Source of the DNA: Streptomyces nojiriensis
Lineage (GTDB): Bacteria > Actinomycetota > Actinomycetes > Streptomycetales > Streptomycetaceae
Length of the DNA stretch: 64,000 nucleotides
Reading direction: 5' to 3'
Assembly (NCBI RefSeq): GCF_017639205.1
Contig: NZ_CP071139.1
Location: 5,269,501 to 5,333,500 of the forward strand
Below the pieces are notes generated by a model that was given only the letters and a program-made list of their open reading frames with translations, was not told the origin of the DNA and searched no databases. Position 1 is the stretch's first letter, and each line of letters starts with the position of its first letter. The position numbers and the translations under genes were made by a program. Positions 40,953-49,345 of this stretch are shown one piece after another.

Positions 40953-41040
40953 ACGCCGGAGGGGCTGGGCATTCCAGCCTCGCCGGAGTTTGAGGCGCGG
41001 GGTCCGGGGCGGGGCGGGGAGACGGCTCCGCGCAGCGGCC
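40953..41040. repeat. Streptomyces-type dispersed intergenic repeat
   Basis: The sequence GCCGGAGGGGCTGG-N5-CCAGCCTCGCCGG, followed by a GTTTGAGGCGCGGGGTC-like segment and a GGGGCGG run, matches a hairpin repeat that I recall from many Streptomyces 3' ends. It lies between the convergent glsA and GNAT genes and probably acts as a terminator. Confidence 0.6.
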
Positions 41041-41042
41041 CG

Positions 41043-41570
41043 TCAGCCCCGGCCGAGCGCCAGCTCGTAGCGCCGCGCCGGATTGCCGCCCGGCGTGGTG
41101 AACTCCTCGGCCAGGGTCATGCCCAGACGCTCCGCCACCGCCACCGAACGCGCGTTCCGGGCGTCGATCATCGCCACCACGTGCGGGACACCGGCCGCGC
41201 GGACCCGCTCCAGCGTGGCGAGCGCGGCGGCGTACGCGTAGCCCTGGCCCCACGCGGAGCGACCCAGCCGCCAGCCGATCTCGATCTCCCCGACCGGGCC
41301 CCACTCCTTCTCCCGGGGCCACGGCTGGGCGCCGGTGAAGCCGATCACCGCGCCCTGCGCGTCCACCAGGGTCCACAGGCAGTAACCCAGTTGGGCGTCG
41401 TGCATGCGCTGGCGCGCAGTGAACTCCTCGTACGCGGACAGCTCCGCGGGACCTCCCAGGAACTCCATCACGTCGGGGTCGGCGAAGGCCGCGTGCCAGG
41501 CGTGCGCGTCCTCGTCGGTGGGCACGCGGAGCTGAACGGCCGGAAGCGGCCGGGTCGGCGAGGTGGTCAT
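41043..41570 (-). CDS. GNAT-family N-acetyltransferase (RimJ/RimL-like)
   Basis: A 175-residue acetyltransferase. The pattern GEIEIGWRLGRSAWGQGYAYAAALATLERV and IDARNARSVAVAERLGM is typical of the RimJ/RimL branch that acetylates protein N-termini or small amines. ATG 41570 is preceded by AAGGGTG; a GTG three codons upstream is possible. It is divergent from the flavoprotein gene. Confidence 0.88.
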   Translation of the reverse strand: MTTSPTRPLPAVQLRVPTDEDAHAWHAAFADPDVMEFLGGPAELSAYEEFTARQRMHDAQLGYCLWTLVDAQGAVIGFTGAQPWPREKEWGPVGEIEIGWRLGRSAWGQGYAYAAALATLERVRAAGVPHVVAMIDARNARSVAVAERLGMTLAEEFTTPGGNPARRYELALGRG

Positions 41571-41667
41571 CGGAGGCACCCTTCGGATCGCGATCTCTCT
41601 CGCTGCATAGACTGCACATGTCCGGTGCCGCCTGGCACCCTATATCGAGCCTTCGGGAGATCCCGCA

Positions 41668-42951
41668 GTGACCGAGCTCCTCTCCGAACACTCCGCGGAC
41701 GTGATCGTCGTCGGGGCCGGGCCCGCCGGCTCGACCACCGCCTACTACCTCGCCAAGGCCGGATTGGACGTCCTGCTGCTGGAGAAGACGGCGTTCCCGC
41801 GCGAGAAGGTCTGCGGCGACGGCCTGACCCCGCGCGCCACCAAGCAGCTGGTGGCGATGGGAATCGACATCTCCGAAGAGGCCGGCTGGCTGCGGAACAA
41901 GGGTCTGCGGATCATCGGCGGCGGCCAGCGGCTCCAGCTGGACTGGCCGGAACTCGCCTCCTATCCGGACTACGGACTCGTCCGCAAGCGCGACGACTTC
42001 GACGAGACCCTGGCCCGCCAGGCGCAGAAGGCCGGAGCCCGGCTGTACGAGCGCTGCAATGTCGGCGAGCCCGTGCGCGACGCGCGCACCGGCCACATCA
42101 CCGGCGTGCACGCGAAGCTCGGCGAGGAGAAGACCCCGGTCACCTTCCACGCCCCGCTGGTCGTCGCGGCCGACGGCAACTCCTCCCGGCTGTCCCTGGC
42201 GATGGGCCTGCACCGGCGCGAGGACCGCCCGATGGGCGTGGCCGTGCGGACGTACTTCACCTCGCCGCGGCACGACGACGACTACCTGGAGTCCTGGCTG
42301 GAGCTGTGGGACCGGCGCGGCGCGCAGGACCGGCTGCTGCCCGGCTACGGCTGGATCTTCGGCATGGGCGACGGCACCTCCAACGTGGGCCTCGGCATCC
42401 TCAACTCCTCCTCCGCCTTCAAGGAGCTGGACTGGCGCGAGGTCCTCAAGGCCTGGTGCGCCTCCATGCCGGAGGACTGGGGCTACACCCCCGAGAACAT
42501 GACGCAGCCGATCCGCGGCGCGGCCCTGCCGATGGCCTTCAACCGGCAGCCGCACTACACCAAGGGCCTGCTGCTGGTCGGCGACGCGGGCGGGCTCGTC
42601 AACCCGTTCAACGGCGAGGGCATCGCGTACGCCATGGAGTCGGGCCAGATCGCGGCCGACGTCATCGTGCAGGCACATGCCCGCGCCACCCCCGCCCAGC
42701 GGGAACTGGCGCTGCACAACTACCCGAAGGTGCTCAAGGAGACCTACGGCGGCTACTACACCCTGGGCCGCGCCTTCGTGAAGCTGATCGGCAACCCGAA
42801 GGTCATGAAGATCGCCGCCCAGCGCGGTCTGACCCACCCGGTGCTGATGCGGTTCACCCTGAAGATGCTCGCCAACCTGACCGACCCGACGGGCGGCGAC
42901 GCGATGGACCGCATCATCAACGGCCTCTCGAAGGTGGCCCCGAAGGCCTGA
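41668..42951 (+). CDS. geranylgeranyl-reductase-family flavoprotein (MenJ-like)
   Basis: A 427-residue FAD-dependent reductase. The N-terminal DVIVVGAGPAGSTTAYYLAKAG binds FAD; FPREKVCGDGLTPRA is the family's second signature, and LLVGDAGGLVNPFNGEGI the third. The mycobacterial relative MenJ saturates one isoprene unit of menaquinone, and Streptomyces makes partially saturated MK-9, so that role is likely given the nearby menG. A TAGACT hexamer lies about 60 bases upstream. It is the last gene before a variable segment separating it from nuo. Confidence 0.88.
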   Translation: MTELLSEHSADVIVVGAGPAGSTTAYYLAKAGLDVLLLEKTAFPREKVCGDGLTPRATKQLVAMGIDISEEAGWLRNKGLRIIGGGQRLQLDWPELASYPDYGLVRKRDDFDETLARQAQKAGARLYERCNVGEPVRDARTGHITGVHAKLGEEKTPVTFHAPLVVAADGNSSRLSLAMGLHRREDRPMGVAVRTYFTSPRHDDDYLESWLELWDRRGAQDRLLPGYGWIFGMGDGTSNVGLGILNSSSAFKELDWREVLKAWCASMPEDWGYTPENMTQPIRGAALPMAFNRQPHYTKGLLLVGDAGGLVNPFNGEGIAYAMESGQIAADVIVQAHARATPAQRELALHNYPKVLKETYGGYYTLGRAFVKLIGNPKVMKIAAQRGLTHPVLMRFTLKMLANLTDPTGGDAMDRIINGLSKVAPKA

Positions 42952-42960
42952 GCCGACCGG

Positions 42961-43248
42961 TCAGTCGTCCGTGCCCGTGCCCGCTTCGGTGGGGGCGGGC
43001 ACGTCCGCGTCCGGCTCCGGGCGGCCGTGGACGGTACGGACGCACCTGGCCAGCAGGACCAGCCCGCACACCAGCAGCGCCCCCGAGGCGGTCCAGCCGA
43101 GGCCCAGCGTGAGCGGGTGGCCGGGCTTGTGCCAGGGGCGGGCGGTGGTCAGCAGCCAGCCGCCCACCGCGAGCAGGCCGAGTCCGAGCGCGGCCGGGAC
43201 CGCGGTCGGGTCGCCGGCGCCGTGGGACGGGTACGGCTTCGGGTTCAC
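42961..43248 (-). CDS. small two-segment membrane protein
   Basis: A 95-residue hypothetical with two membrane segments (AALGLGLLAVGGWLLTTA and LGWTASGALLVCGLVLLARCV) and an acidic Pro/Asp/Glu tail. It is the last gene of the run formed with the ABC cassette and starts 70 bases after the permease stop. The function is unknown. Confidence 0.7.
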   Translation of the reverse strand: MNPKPYPSHGAGDPTAVPAALGLGLLAVGGWLLTTARPWHKPGHPLTLGLGWTASGALLVCGLVLLARCVRTVHGRPEPDADVPAPTEAGTGTDD

Positions 43249-43317
43249 GGGACCACCAGCTCCAGGGGCGGGTCGGGGCGGGTCGGGGCGGCCCCGAGGG
43301 TCGGGCGCGCGCTCCCG

Positions 43318-44538
43318 CTATCTTCGCAGGGCCTCGGCCGGTTCGACACGGGCCGCCCGCCAGGCGGGATGGAGCCCGGCCAGCAGCCCGGTGACCAGCC
43401 CGGCGAGCGGGGCCGCGGCGACGGTGACCGGATGGATCACCGGGGTCCAGTCCCGGGCGAGGGCGACGGCGACCACGGTCAGCTCGCCCAGCGAGGTCCC
43501 GACCAGGCCGCCGAGGCCCCCCAGGGCCGCCGACTCGGTGAGGAACTGGGCCGCGACGTGCCGCCCCCGCGCGCCGAGCGCCCGGCGCAGCCCGATCTCG
43601 CCGGTCCGCTCCAGTACGGCGACCAGGGTGGTGTTGGCGATCCCGACCGCGCCGACGACCAGGCAGATCCCGGCGAGCAGCAGGAAGAGCGCGCTCAGGT
43701 CGGCGGTGACGCCGGAGCGCAGCGTCCGCGGATCGGGCGGCGGTACGGCCTTGAGGTACTCGGGGTGGTCGGGGCGCAGCGCGAGCGGGGCGAGGCCGGC
43801 GACCTGGCGGGCGGCGCCGAGCCGGGTGGAGATCAGCATGGTCGCAGCACCGGGCGGGGGCGGCCCCCAGAGCTGCTCGGCGGTGGAGCGCGGGACGAGG
43901 ACCGACATCAGGTGTTCGGGCCGGCGCCGGAGGTCCGTGACGATGCCCGCCACGGTGAAGGGCTCCTGGCCGATGTAGAGGGCGGGCCGGGTGGCCAGCG
44001 TGGTGATGCCGAGGCGGGTGGCCAGCCCGCTGCCGATGACGACGACGCGCTCGTGGCCGCGCTCGGCGAAGTCGTCGTAGAGCCGGCCCTGCTGGAGGGT
44101 CGGCACGAGGGCGGCGACGGCACCGGGGGAGGCGGCGACGACGGCAGCGCCGGTGGCCGGGTCGCCGGCGCCGGACGGCAGGGTGGCGACGGCGGTGCGC
44201 GGATCGAGCCGGACCGTCCACAGCACCCCGGCGTGCTCGATGCCCGCGACGGCGCGCAGCCGCTGCTCGGCGTCGGCGGGGAAGCCGGTCCCGGCGAACT
44301 CGTCCTGCTGGGCGGCGACGTCCTCGACGCCGACCTCGGTGGCGGTCAGGACGTCGAACCTGGCGTCGATCTGCGAGGAGAGGGTGGCGGTGAGGCCGAG
44401 CACCGCCACGAAGCTGCCCACGCCGAGGACGGTGCCGAGGGCGGTGAGCACGGCCCGGCCGGGGCGGCGCAGCATCCCGGCGACGGCCTCGGCCAGGGCG
44501 TCGCGCACGGCCAGCCGGGTGGGTGCGACGGCGCTCAC
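43318..44538 (-). CDS. ABC transporter permease, FtsX/MacB family
   Basis: A 406-residue permease with one N-terminal and three C-terminal membrane segments and an extracytoplasmic domain between them. ERTGEIGLRRALGARGRHV is the same loop motif as in the permease at 680-1918, its paralogue. GTG 44538 overlaps the ATPase stop (GTGA). It is the final component of a lipoprotein-adaptor-ATPase-permease cassette. Confidence 0.9.
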   Translation of the reverse strand: MSAVAPTRLAVRDALAEAVAGMLRRPGRAVLTALGTVLGVGSFVAVLGLTATLSSQIDARFDVLTATEVGVEDVAAQQDEFAGTGFPADAEQRLRAVAGIEHAGVLWTVRLDPRTAVATLPSGAGDPATGAAVVAASPGAVAALVPTLQQGRLYDDFAERGHERVVVIGSGLATRLGITTLATRPALYIGQEPFTVAGIVTDLRRRPEHLMSVLVPRSTAEQLWGPPPPGAATMLISTRLGAARQVAGLAPLALRPDHPEYLKAVPPPDPRTLRSGVTADLSALFLLLAGICLVVGAVGIANTTLVAVLERTGEIGLRRALGARGRHVAAQFLTESAALGGLGGLVGTSLGELTVVAVALARDWTPVIHPVTVAAAPLAGLVTGLLAGLHPAWRAARVEPAEALRR

Positions 44539-45308
44539 GGATCCAGCCGCCCGTCGCGGATGGTGAGGGTCCGGGCGCCGCGCCGGGCCACCCCGGGGTC
44601 GTGCGTGATGACGAGGACGGTCATCCCGGCGCCGTGCACTTCGTCCAGCAGCCCGAGGACGGACGCGGCGTTCACGGAGTCGAGATTGCCGGTCGGCTCG
44701 TCGCACAGCAGCAGCGAGGGGCGCCCGACCAGGGCGCGGGCGATCGCCACCCGCTGGCGCTCGCCGCCCGACAGCCGGCCGGGCACGGCGCCGGCCCGGT
44801 GTCCGAGACCGACCCGGGCGAGGGCCTCGCGGGCCCGTACGAGGCGCTGGGCGGGCGGGACCGCGGTGTAGAGCATGGCGAGGGCGACGTTCTCCAGGGC
44901 GGACCGGTGGGGGAGGAGGTGGAAGGACTGGAAGACGAAGCCGATCCGGCGGCCGCGCAGGGCGGTGCGCTCCCGGTCGGGGAGGGCCGCGGTGTCGATC
45001 CCGTCCAGCAGGTACCGGCCGCTGGTGGGGGAGTCGAGCAGCCCGGCGACGTTGAGGAAGGTGGACTTCCCGGAGCCGGAGGGGCCGACGACGGTGACGA
45101 ACTCGCCGCGCCGGACGGTCAGGTCGCAGGGGTGCAGGGCCTCGACGGGCGGCGGCCCGGGGTAGGTGAGACCGACCCCGCGGAGTTCGATCACGGGGCT
45201 TTCGCCGGTGCCCTTTCCGCCGTCGCCGTCGCCGTCGCCGCCGCCCTCGCCGCCGGAGGGCTGCCGGGACGGCAGGGACGGCCGGGTCCGTCGGGACAGG
45301 AGCTTCAT
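44535..45308 (-). CDS. ABC transporter ATP-binding protein, MacB/LolD type
   Basis: A 257-residue ATPase with an N-terminal Gly/Asp-rich extension of about 38 residues (GGEGGGDGDGDGGKGTG), which is unusual. Walker A is GPSGSGKST, the signature LSGGERQR and Walker B LLLCDEP. The core closely resembles the ATPase at 10-690, including YPGPPPV near the start. The ATG overlaps the adaptor stop, and its own stop overlaps the permease start. Confidence 0.92.
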   Translation of the reverse strand: MKLLSRRTRPSLPSRQPSGGEGGGDGDGDGGKGTGESPVIELRGVGLTYPGPPPVEALHPCDLTVRRGEFVTVVGPSGSGKSTFLNVAGLLDSPTSGRYLLDGIDTAALPDRERTALRGRRIGFVFQSFHLLPHRSALENVALAMLYTAVPPAQRLVRAREALARVGLGHRAGAVPGRLSGGERQRVAIARALVGRPSLLLCDEPTGNLDSVNAASVLGLLDEVHGAGMTVLVITHDPGVARRGARTLTIRDGRLDP

Positions 45309-46891
45309 CCGGTCTTTCCCCGGGTCTCGCGGGGCGCGACCCCGATCACCACTTTGGTCCCGGCGGCGAGGGCGCCCGCCTGGGCCGGGGTGACGGCCAC
45401 GAAGCCGTCGCCGCGGGTGCCGGTCCGTACCTCGATGCGCCGCTGGGTGCCTTCGGCGGACACGGCGGTGACGACCGTACGTCCGTCCGCGCCCGCCGAG
45501 ACGGCGGTGACCGGGACGACGAGCGCCTCGCCGTCGGTGGCGGCGGACTCGACGGTCAGCCGGACGTCCTGCCCGGCGAAGCCGGCCGGCAGCGGCTGGT
45601 CGGCGCGGACCACCATCCGGTAGCCGAGGTCGGCGCCGCCGCCCGGGCCACCGCTCCCGCCGCCCTTGGGGTTCTGGCCGGGGTCCGGCTGCGGCTGCGG
45701 TCCGGCGGGCTGCGCGGCGGACCGCTCGGTGGCGACGAGCGCCACCTTCCCGCGGACATCGGTGCCGGCGAGCTCGGAGGAGATCACCACGGTCATCCCG
45801 GCACGCAGCAGCTGCCGCTTGTCGTCCTTGAGGTAGGCCTCGACGACGAGCTCGCCGCCGGAGAGCGTGAGCACCGGCCCGGACACGGGGGAGCCCGCAC
45901 GGGCGCCGACGGAGCTGACGCGGGCCGGGAAGGAGCCCAGGAACACGCTCTCGGCGGCGGGCAGCATCGGCCCGTCGGCCGCCTCGGCGGCGGCGAGCGC
46001 GGCCTGGGCCTCGCCGAGGGCCTGCCGGGCCCGCGCGAGCTCCCGGCCGGAGCCCGCGCCGGGACGGGGGCCGGAGCCGGGGCTGGCCGCCGCGCCGGGG
46101 CTGGCCGCCGCGCCGGGGCCCGGCGTCGCCCCGCCCTTGCCGGATCCGCCCTCCGCGGGCGCGCCCACGGAGCCGGTGGGGCCGCTCACGTCCTCCAGGG
46201 CCCACGTCGCGGACCGCACGGCATCCCGCGCCGACCTGAGAGCCGCGCCCCCGTCGGCGACCGCGGGCAGCGGCTCGTACCCGACGGCCCGGTAGCGGGC
46301 GGCGAGCGCGGCCTTCGTACCGGCCCCGAAGACGCCCGTCGCGTCGCCGCCGGTCCCGTGCCCGAGCTCGCGCAGGGCCCGCTGCAGCTGCGCGACGTCG
46401 TCGCCGGTGGCCCCGGGCTTCAGGTCTCGGTACATCGGCTGCGCGCCGTGCAGGGTGAACACCGGACGCCCGGACACCTCGGCGATCAGCTGCCCCGCCG
46501 TGACCGGGTCCCCGGCCTTCAGCGGCAGTTTCGTCACCAGGGCCGCGCCCGTCCCCTCGCCGGAGCGCACCCCCTGCGGGGACACGGCGACGCTCTGGTC
46601 GGCGACCACCGTCCCGCGCATGACCACGGTCTGCGCGAGCACCCGCCGCTCGACGTCCGCGGTCAGGGGCCCCTGCGCGGGCGGGCCGGTCTCCGCGGCC
46701 ACCTGCGCGGGGGACTTCACCAGCGTGGTCGCCAGCAGCCCGCCGACCGCCATCAGCGCGGCCCCGCCGACGAGCGCGAGCACCACGCGCCGCCCGCGCG
46801 CGAGTCCGCCGCGGTCGTCCTCGGGGACCGCCGGGTCCGGGTCCGGGGCCGGGTTCTCGGGCTGCCCCACGAGCCGCTCCGGTCCGCTCAT
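45305..46891 (-). CDS. HlyD-like efflux adaptor with peptidoglycan-binding domain
   Basis: A 528-residue membrane-fusion-type protein. One N-terminal membrane anchor (VVLALVGGAALMAVGGLLATTLV, about 37-60) is followed by a lipoyl-like barrel region, then a PGBD-1 peptidoglycan-binding segment (LKPGATGDDVAQLQRALRELG, about 155-205). An Ala/Pro/Gly linker with repeated PGAAAS and a short coiled helix (ELARARQALGEAQAALAAAEA) precede C-terminal beta barrels. It links the ABC pair to the wall. Both ends overlap neighbouring genes by four bases. Confidence 0.87.
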   Translation of the reverse strand: MSGPERLVGQPENPAPDPDPAVPEDDRGGLARGRRVVLALVGGAALMAVGGLLATTLVKSPAQVAAETGPPAQGPLTADVERRVLAQTVVMRGTVVADQSVAVSPQGVRSGEGTGAALVTKLPLKAGDPVTAGQLIAEVSGRPVFTLHGAQPMYRDLKPGATGDDVAQLQRALRELGHGTGGDATGVFGAGTKAALAARYRAVGYEPLPAVADGGAALRSARDAVRSATWALEDVSGPTGSVGAPAEGGSGKGGATPGPGAAASPGAAASPGSGPRPGAGSGRELARARQALGEAQAALAAAEAADGPMLPAAESVFLGSFPARVSSVGARAGSPVSGPVLTLSGGELVVEAYLKDDKRQLLRAGMTVVISSELAGTDVRGKVALVATERSAAQPAGPQPQPDPGQNPKGGGSGGPGGGADLGYRMVVRADQPLPAGFAGQDVRLTVESAATDGEALVVPVTAVSAGADGRTVVTAVSAEGTQRRIEVRTGTRGDGFVAVTPAQAGALAAGTKVVIGVAPRETRGKTG

Positions 46892-47340
46892 CCCTCCGGC
46901 CGGCACTTCTTCAACGCGTCGAGGTGGTCGCGCTTGAGCGAGCTCCACTGTTCGGGAGTGCCCTTGCGCTCGTCGATCTGGCCGGTGACCGGGTCCGGGT
47001 CCGGGTACCAGGAGATGCCCTCGGCCCGCAGGCACGCGGACTCCTGCTGCGCGGCGGCGATCCGGACGGGCGCGGCCGGCTGGGGCTTCGGCGGGGGCGG
47101 CAGCATCGGCGCGCAGGTCTTGTGCGCCTCGTCGTTCCAGGGCCTCGACTTGTCCTCGCGCGGAGCACCGTATTCCGTGTACACGATCGCCACTCCCTGC
47201 TTCTTCAGGCAGTCGTAGTAAGCGATTTCCTCCGCGGTGGGTGGCGGACTGTCGCTCGTCACAGGCTTTTTGTCGCCGCCCCCGCATCCCGTCAGTGAAA
47301 TGCACAGGAGAAGGAGAGGGGGCAGATATCTCGCGTGCAC
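46888..47340 (-). CDS. lipoprotein heading the ABC efflux cassette
   Basis: A 150-residue lipoprotein; the lipobox is LLLLCISLTGC with the Cys near residue 20. The mature part has two similar segments, DCLKKQGVAIVY and ACLRAEGISWYPDP, each with Cys, a hydrophobic residue and a Gly-aromatic step. GTG 47340 has AGGGGA nine bases upstream. It is the first gene of the operon, with a good promoter at 47413-47442. No family name is known to me. Confidence 0.75.
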   Translation of the reverse strand: MHARYLPPLLLLCISLTGCGGGDKKPVTSDSPPPTAEEIAYYDCLKKQGVAIVYTEYGAPREDKSRPWNDEAHKTCAPMLPPPPKPQPAAPVRIAAAQQESACLRAEGISWYPDPDPVTGQIDERKGTPEQWSSLKRDHLDALKKCRPEG

Positions 47341-47412
47341 GACGGGTTTCCCCTTGCGTCGGTAGGAGTGGATCGGGCGCATCCGTACGACGGGTGGGGG
47401 AGCGCGCGCCAG

Positions 47413-47442
47413 ATAGTAGGGACCTGTGGTCGGGCAGGACAA
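47413..47442 (-). promoter_or_regulatory. promoter of the lipoprotein-ABC operon
   Basis: On the minus strand, -35 TTGTCC (47437-47442) and -10 TACTAT (47413-47418) are spaced by 18 bases, giving a leader of about 66 bases before GTG 47340. Confidence 0.65.
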
Positions 47443-47596
47443 GTTACCTATCGGACAAGAGAGTTGACGATCCATCAGCTGAGAAGGAGCTTGAACCGGC
47501 AGGGGGTTCGCTGTTGAATCCCCTGCCGGGCGGAAATGCGCCACCCCGGTCCGCCCGAACAGCCCCGATCTCCACCCGAAGAGTGAGGTAAGCGTG

Positions 47597-48007
47597 ATGG
47601 GCAACGCAATGAGCAAGCTGACGGCCGGCTGCGTCGCCGCCGTTTCGGTGGGTGCCATTCTGCTGGGAACCGCGGGTCCGGCGACCGCCTGGGGGCGCGA
47701 CGGAAATCTGGAGAACCAGGAGTTCGGGCTTTTCTACTGGCAGAACCAGTCCGGTTGCGTCTTCGACCTGGTGACGAGCGACGTGAACTTCAGCGACGAC
47801 AAGTACCAGGGCTCCTGCTCGGCCAGCGGGAACTGGATCAACGACACCACCGAGTCCTACCGGAACCGGGACGTCTACGCCTGGAAGGTCGGCACCGACA
47901 AGGACCTGGGCGGCAACGTCGGGGAGATCCCGTCGAACTACGCGGGCAACGCCTCGGCGAACTTCAAGAACAAGATCAGCTCGGCCAAGTACACCCTCCA
48001 CCCGTAG
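47597..48007 (+). CDS. small secreted protein, peptidase-inhibitor (I36)-like
   Basis: A 136-residue exported protein. A Sec signal (LTAGCVAAVSVGAILLGTAGPATA) precedes a mature part rich in Asn, Tyr and Trp (NLENQEFGLFYWQNQSG and SYRNRDVYAWKVGT). Two cysteines (SGCVF, GSCSA) could form a disulfide. The fold pattern recalls crystallin-like peptidase inhibitor I36 proteins, but the match is weak. GAGGTAAG lies before the ATG. Confidence 0.7.
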   Translation: MGNAMSKLTAGCVAAVSVGAILLGTAGPATAWGRDGNLENQEFGLFYWQNQSGCVFDLVTSDVNFSDDKYQGSCSASGNWINDTTESYRNRDVYAWKVGTDKDLGGNVGEIPSNYAGNASANFKNKISSAKYTLHP

Positions 48008-48036
48008 TCCGGAACCAGCAGAAGGAGTGCCACGCG

Positions 48037-48999
48037 ATGGACACCTCCCGGCGCCGCCGGCCCGCCGCCCCGGCCGCGGCTCTGCTGTCGGCCGCCCTCC
48101 TGGCCGGCTGCGCAGGGACCGGCGGCTCCGGGGGCGGTGAACCGGAGCTCGGCCCCGTCGAGGTGAACCCGGCGACGGCCGCGCTGTCCCTCCCGATGGA
48201 CGCGTACACGGACACCGAGGCCGAGCGGATCCGGATGGGCCGGGTCCAGCAGGCCCTGGTCTCCCGGTGCATGGCCCGGTACGGGTTCACCTACGAGGGC
48301 GTGCGCGCGGCCGAGGCCCCCGGCGCCGGCGCCGAGGACCGGCACGCGTACCTCTTCGGCCTGGCCGATCCGGCGTACGCGGCGGCCCACGGGTACGACA
48401 AGTCGGCGGGGGCGGGGAGCCCGGCGAAGCCCGCCGCCCCGCAGCTGAGCGACAGCGCGTACGTCGTGATGAACGGCGAGCGGCCGGGTGCCCAGGGCGG
48501 CACGGCTCCCGACGCGAACTCCGAGGAGGAGGCCGCGCTGGTGGACAGCGGCCTGACGGCGGCCGGGCAGAAGGTGCCGGCCGGCGGGTGCGGGCGCGAG
48601 GGGTTCCGCAAGCTGTACGCCCCGACCAAGGACAGCGTGGACCTGATGTTCGCGTTCGGCCTGGCCTCGGAGGCGCACGACCGCTCCCGGCAGGACTCCC
48701 GGGTCGTCGACGCCCTCGGGAAGTGGTCGTCATGCATGGCCGCGGCGGGATACGCCGGGATCGAATCGCCGTACGACGTCGTGGAGAAGCTGGGCCTGCA
48801 GGACGCCCCGGGCGGTCCGAAGGCCGTGACGGCGGCCAAGGCCGATGTCGCGTGCAAGCGCGAGGTGAACCTCGTCGGCATCTGGGGCGCGGTCGAGAAG
48901 GCGTACCAGGAGCGGCTCGTCGAGGAGCACGCCGAGACGCTCGCGCTCTACAGGGAGCAGCGGGAGGCCCGCTTCAAGCTGGCGGCCTCGCTGGCCTGA
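48037..48999 (+). CDS. lipoprotein with duplicated Cys-Met motif
   Basis: A 320-residue lipoprotein with lipobox LLAGCAG (Cys near 27). The mature protein contains RCMARYGFTYEG and SCMAAAGYAGIESPYD, the same Cys-Met-Gly-aromatic pattern seen twice in the lipoprotein at 46888-47340, plus two further cysteines (AGGCGRE, VACKRE). The function is unknown. It starts 29 bases after the small secreted protein's stop; AGAAGGAG precedes the ATG. Confidence 0.75.
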   Translation: MDTSRRRRPAAPAAALLSAALLAGCAGTGGSGGGEPELGPVEVNPATAALSLPMDAYTDTEAERIRMGRVQQALVSRCMARYGFTYEGVRAAEAPGAGAEDRHAYLFGLADPAYAAAHGYDKSAGAGSPAKPAAPQLSDSAYVVMNGERPGAQGGTAPDANSEEEAALVDSGLTAAGQKVPAGGCGREGFRKLYAPTKDSVDLMFAFGLASEAHDRSRQDSRVVDALGKWSSCMAAAGYAGIESPYDVVEKLGLQDAPGGPKAVTAAKADVACKREVNLVGIWGAVEKAYQERLVEEHAETLALYREQREARFKLAASLA

Positions 49000-49051
49000 G
49001 AAGGGCCCGGGAGGCCCCGGGGCACCCCCTGACGGCCCGGAAGCACGAAGA

Positions 49052-49108
49052 ACGGCCCCAGGGCCGGTACTCCGCCCCCGAGCGGGGGAGTACCGGCCCC
49101 TGGGCCGT
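49052..49108. terminator. long hairpin next to repeat copy 2
   Basis: Arms of about 27 bases centred on GCCCCCGAGCGGGGG, with outer pairing CGGCCC..GGGCCG. It lies between convergent genes and abuts the left end of the palindromic repeat. It is a likely strong bidirectional terminator. Confidence 0.7.
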
Positions 49109-49299
49109 CTCTTTCGGATCTTGCCGGGCCCGCGACGCCCGGCACCGCACCTGGCCGCGTTGTCGGGGCGCCCGAGTTCGTCCAGTACACGGTGCGCTCC
49201 TCCGCCTTGCCATGCTTCCCCTCGGCCCTGGCGGGCCTGGGGAGGCCCCATGGCACCGGACGCCGCGGGCTCGGCCGACAAGATCCGAAAGAGACGACC
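49103..49299. repeat. MITE-like palindromic repeat, copy 2 (197 bp)
   Basis: The same element as 10298-10460 with only three substitutions outside a 34-base insertion in the right half (a CCTCGGCC..GGCCTGGGGAGG segment). Terminal repeats GGCCGTCTCTTTCGG and its near complement are intact. TA flanks the right end; the left flank is TG. It again sits between convergent genes. Confidence 0.75.
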
Positions 49300-49345
49300 T
49301 AGGCGTGTCTCCCGGCCTTGCCTGGTGCCCCGGTCCGAGCGGTGC

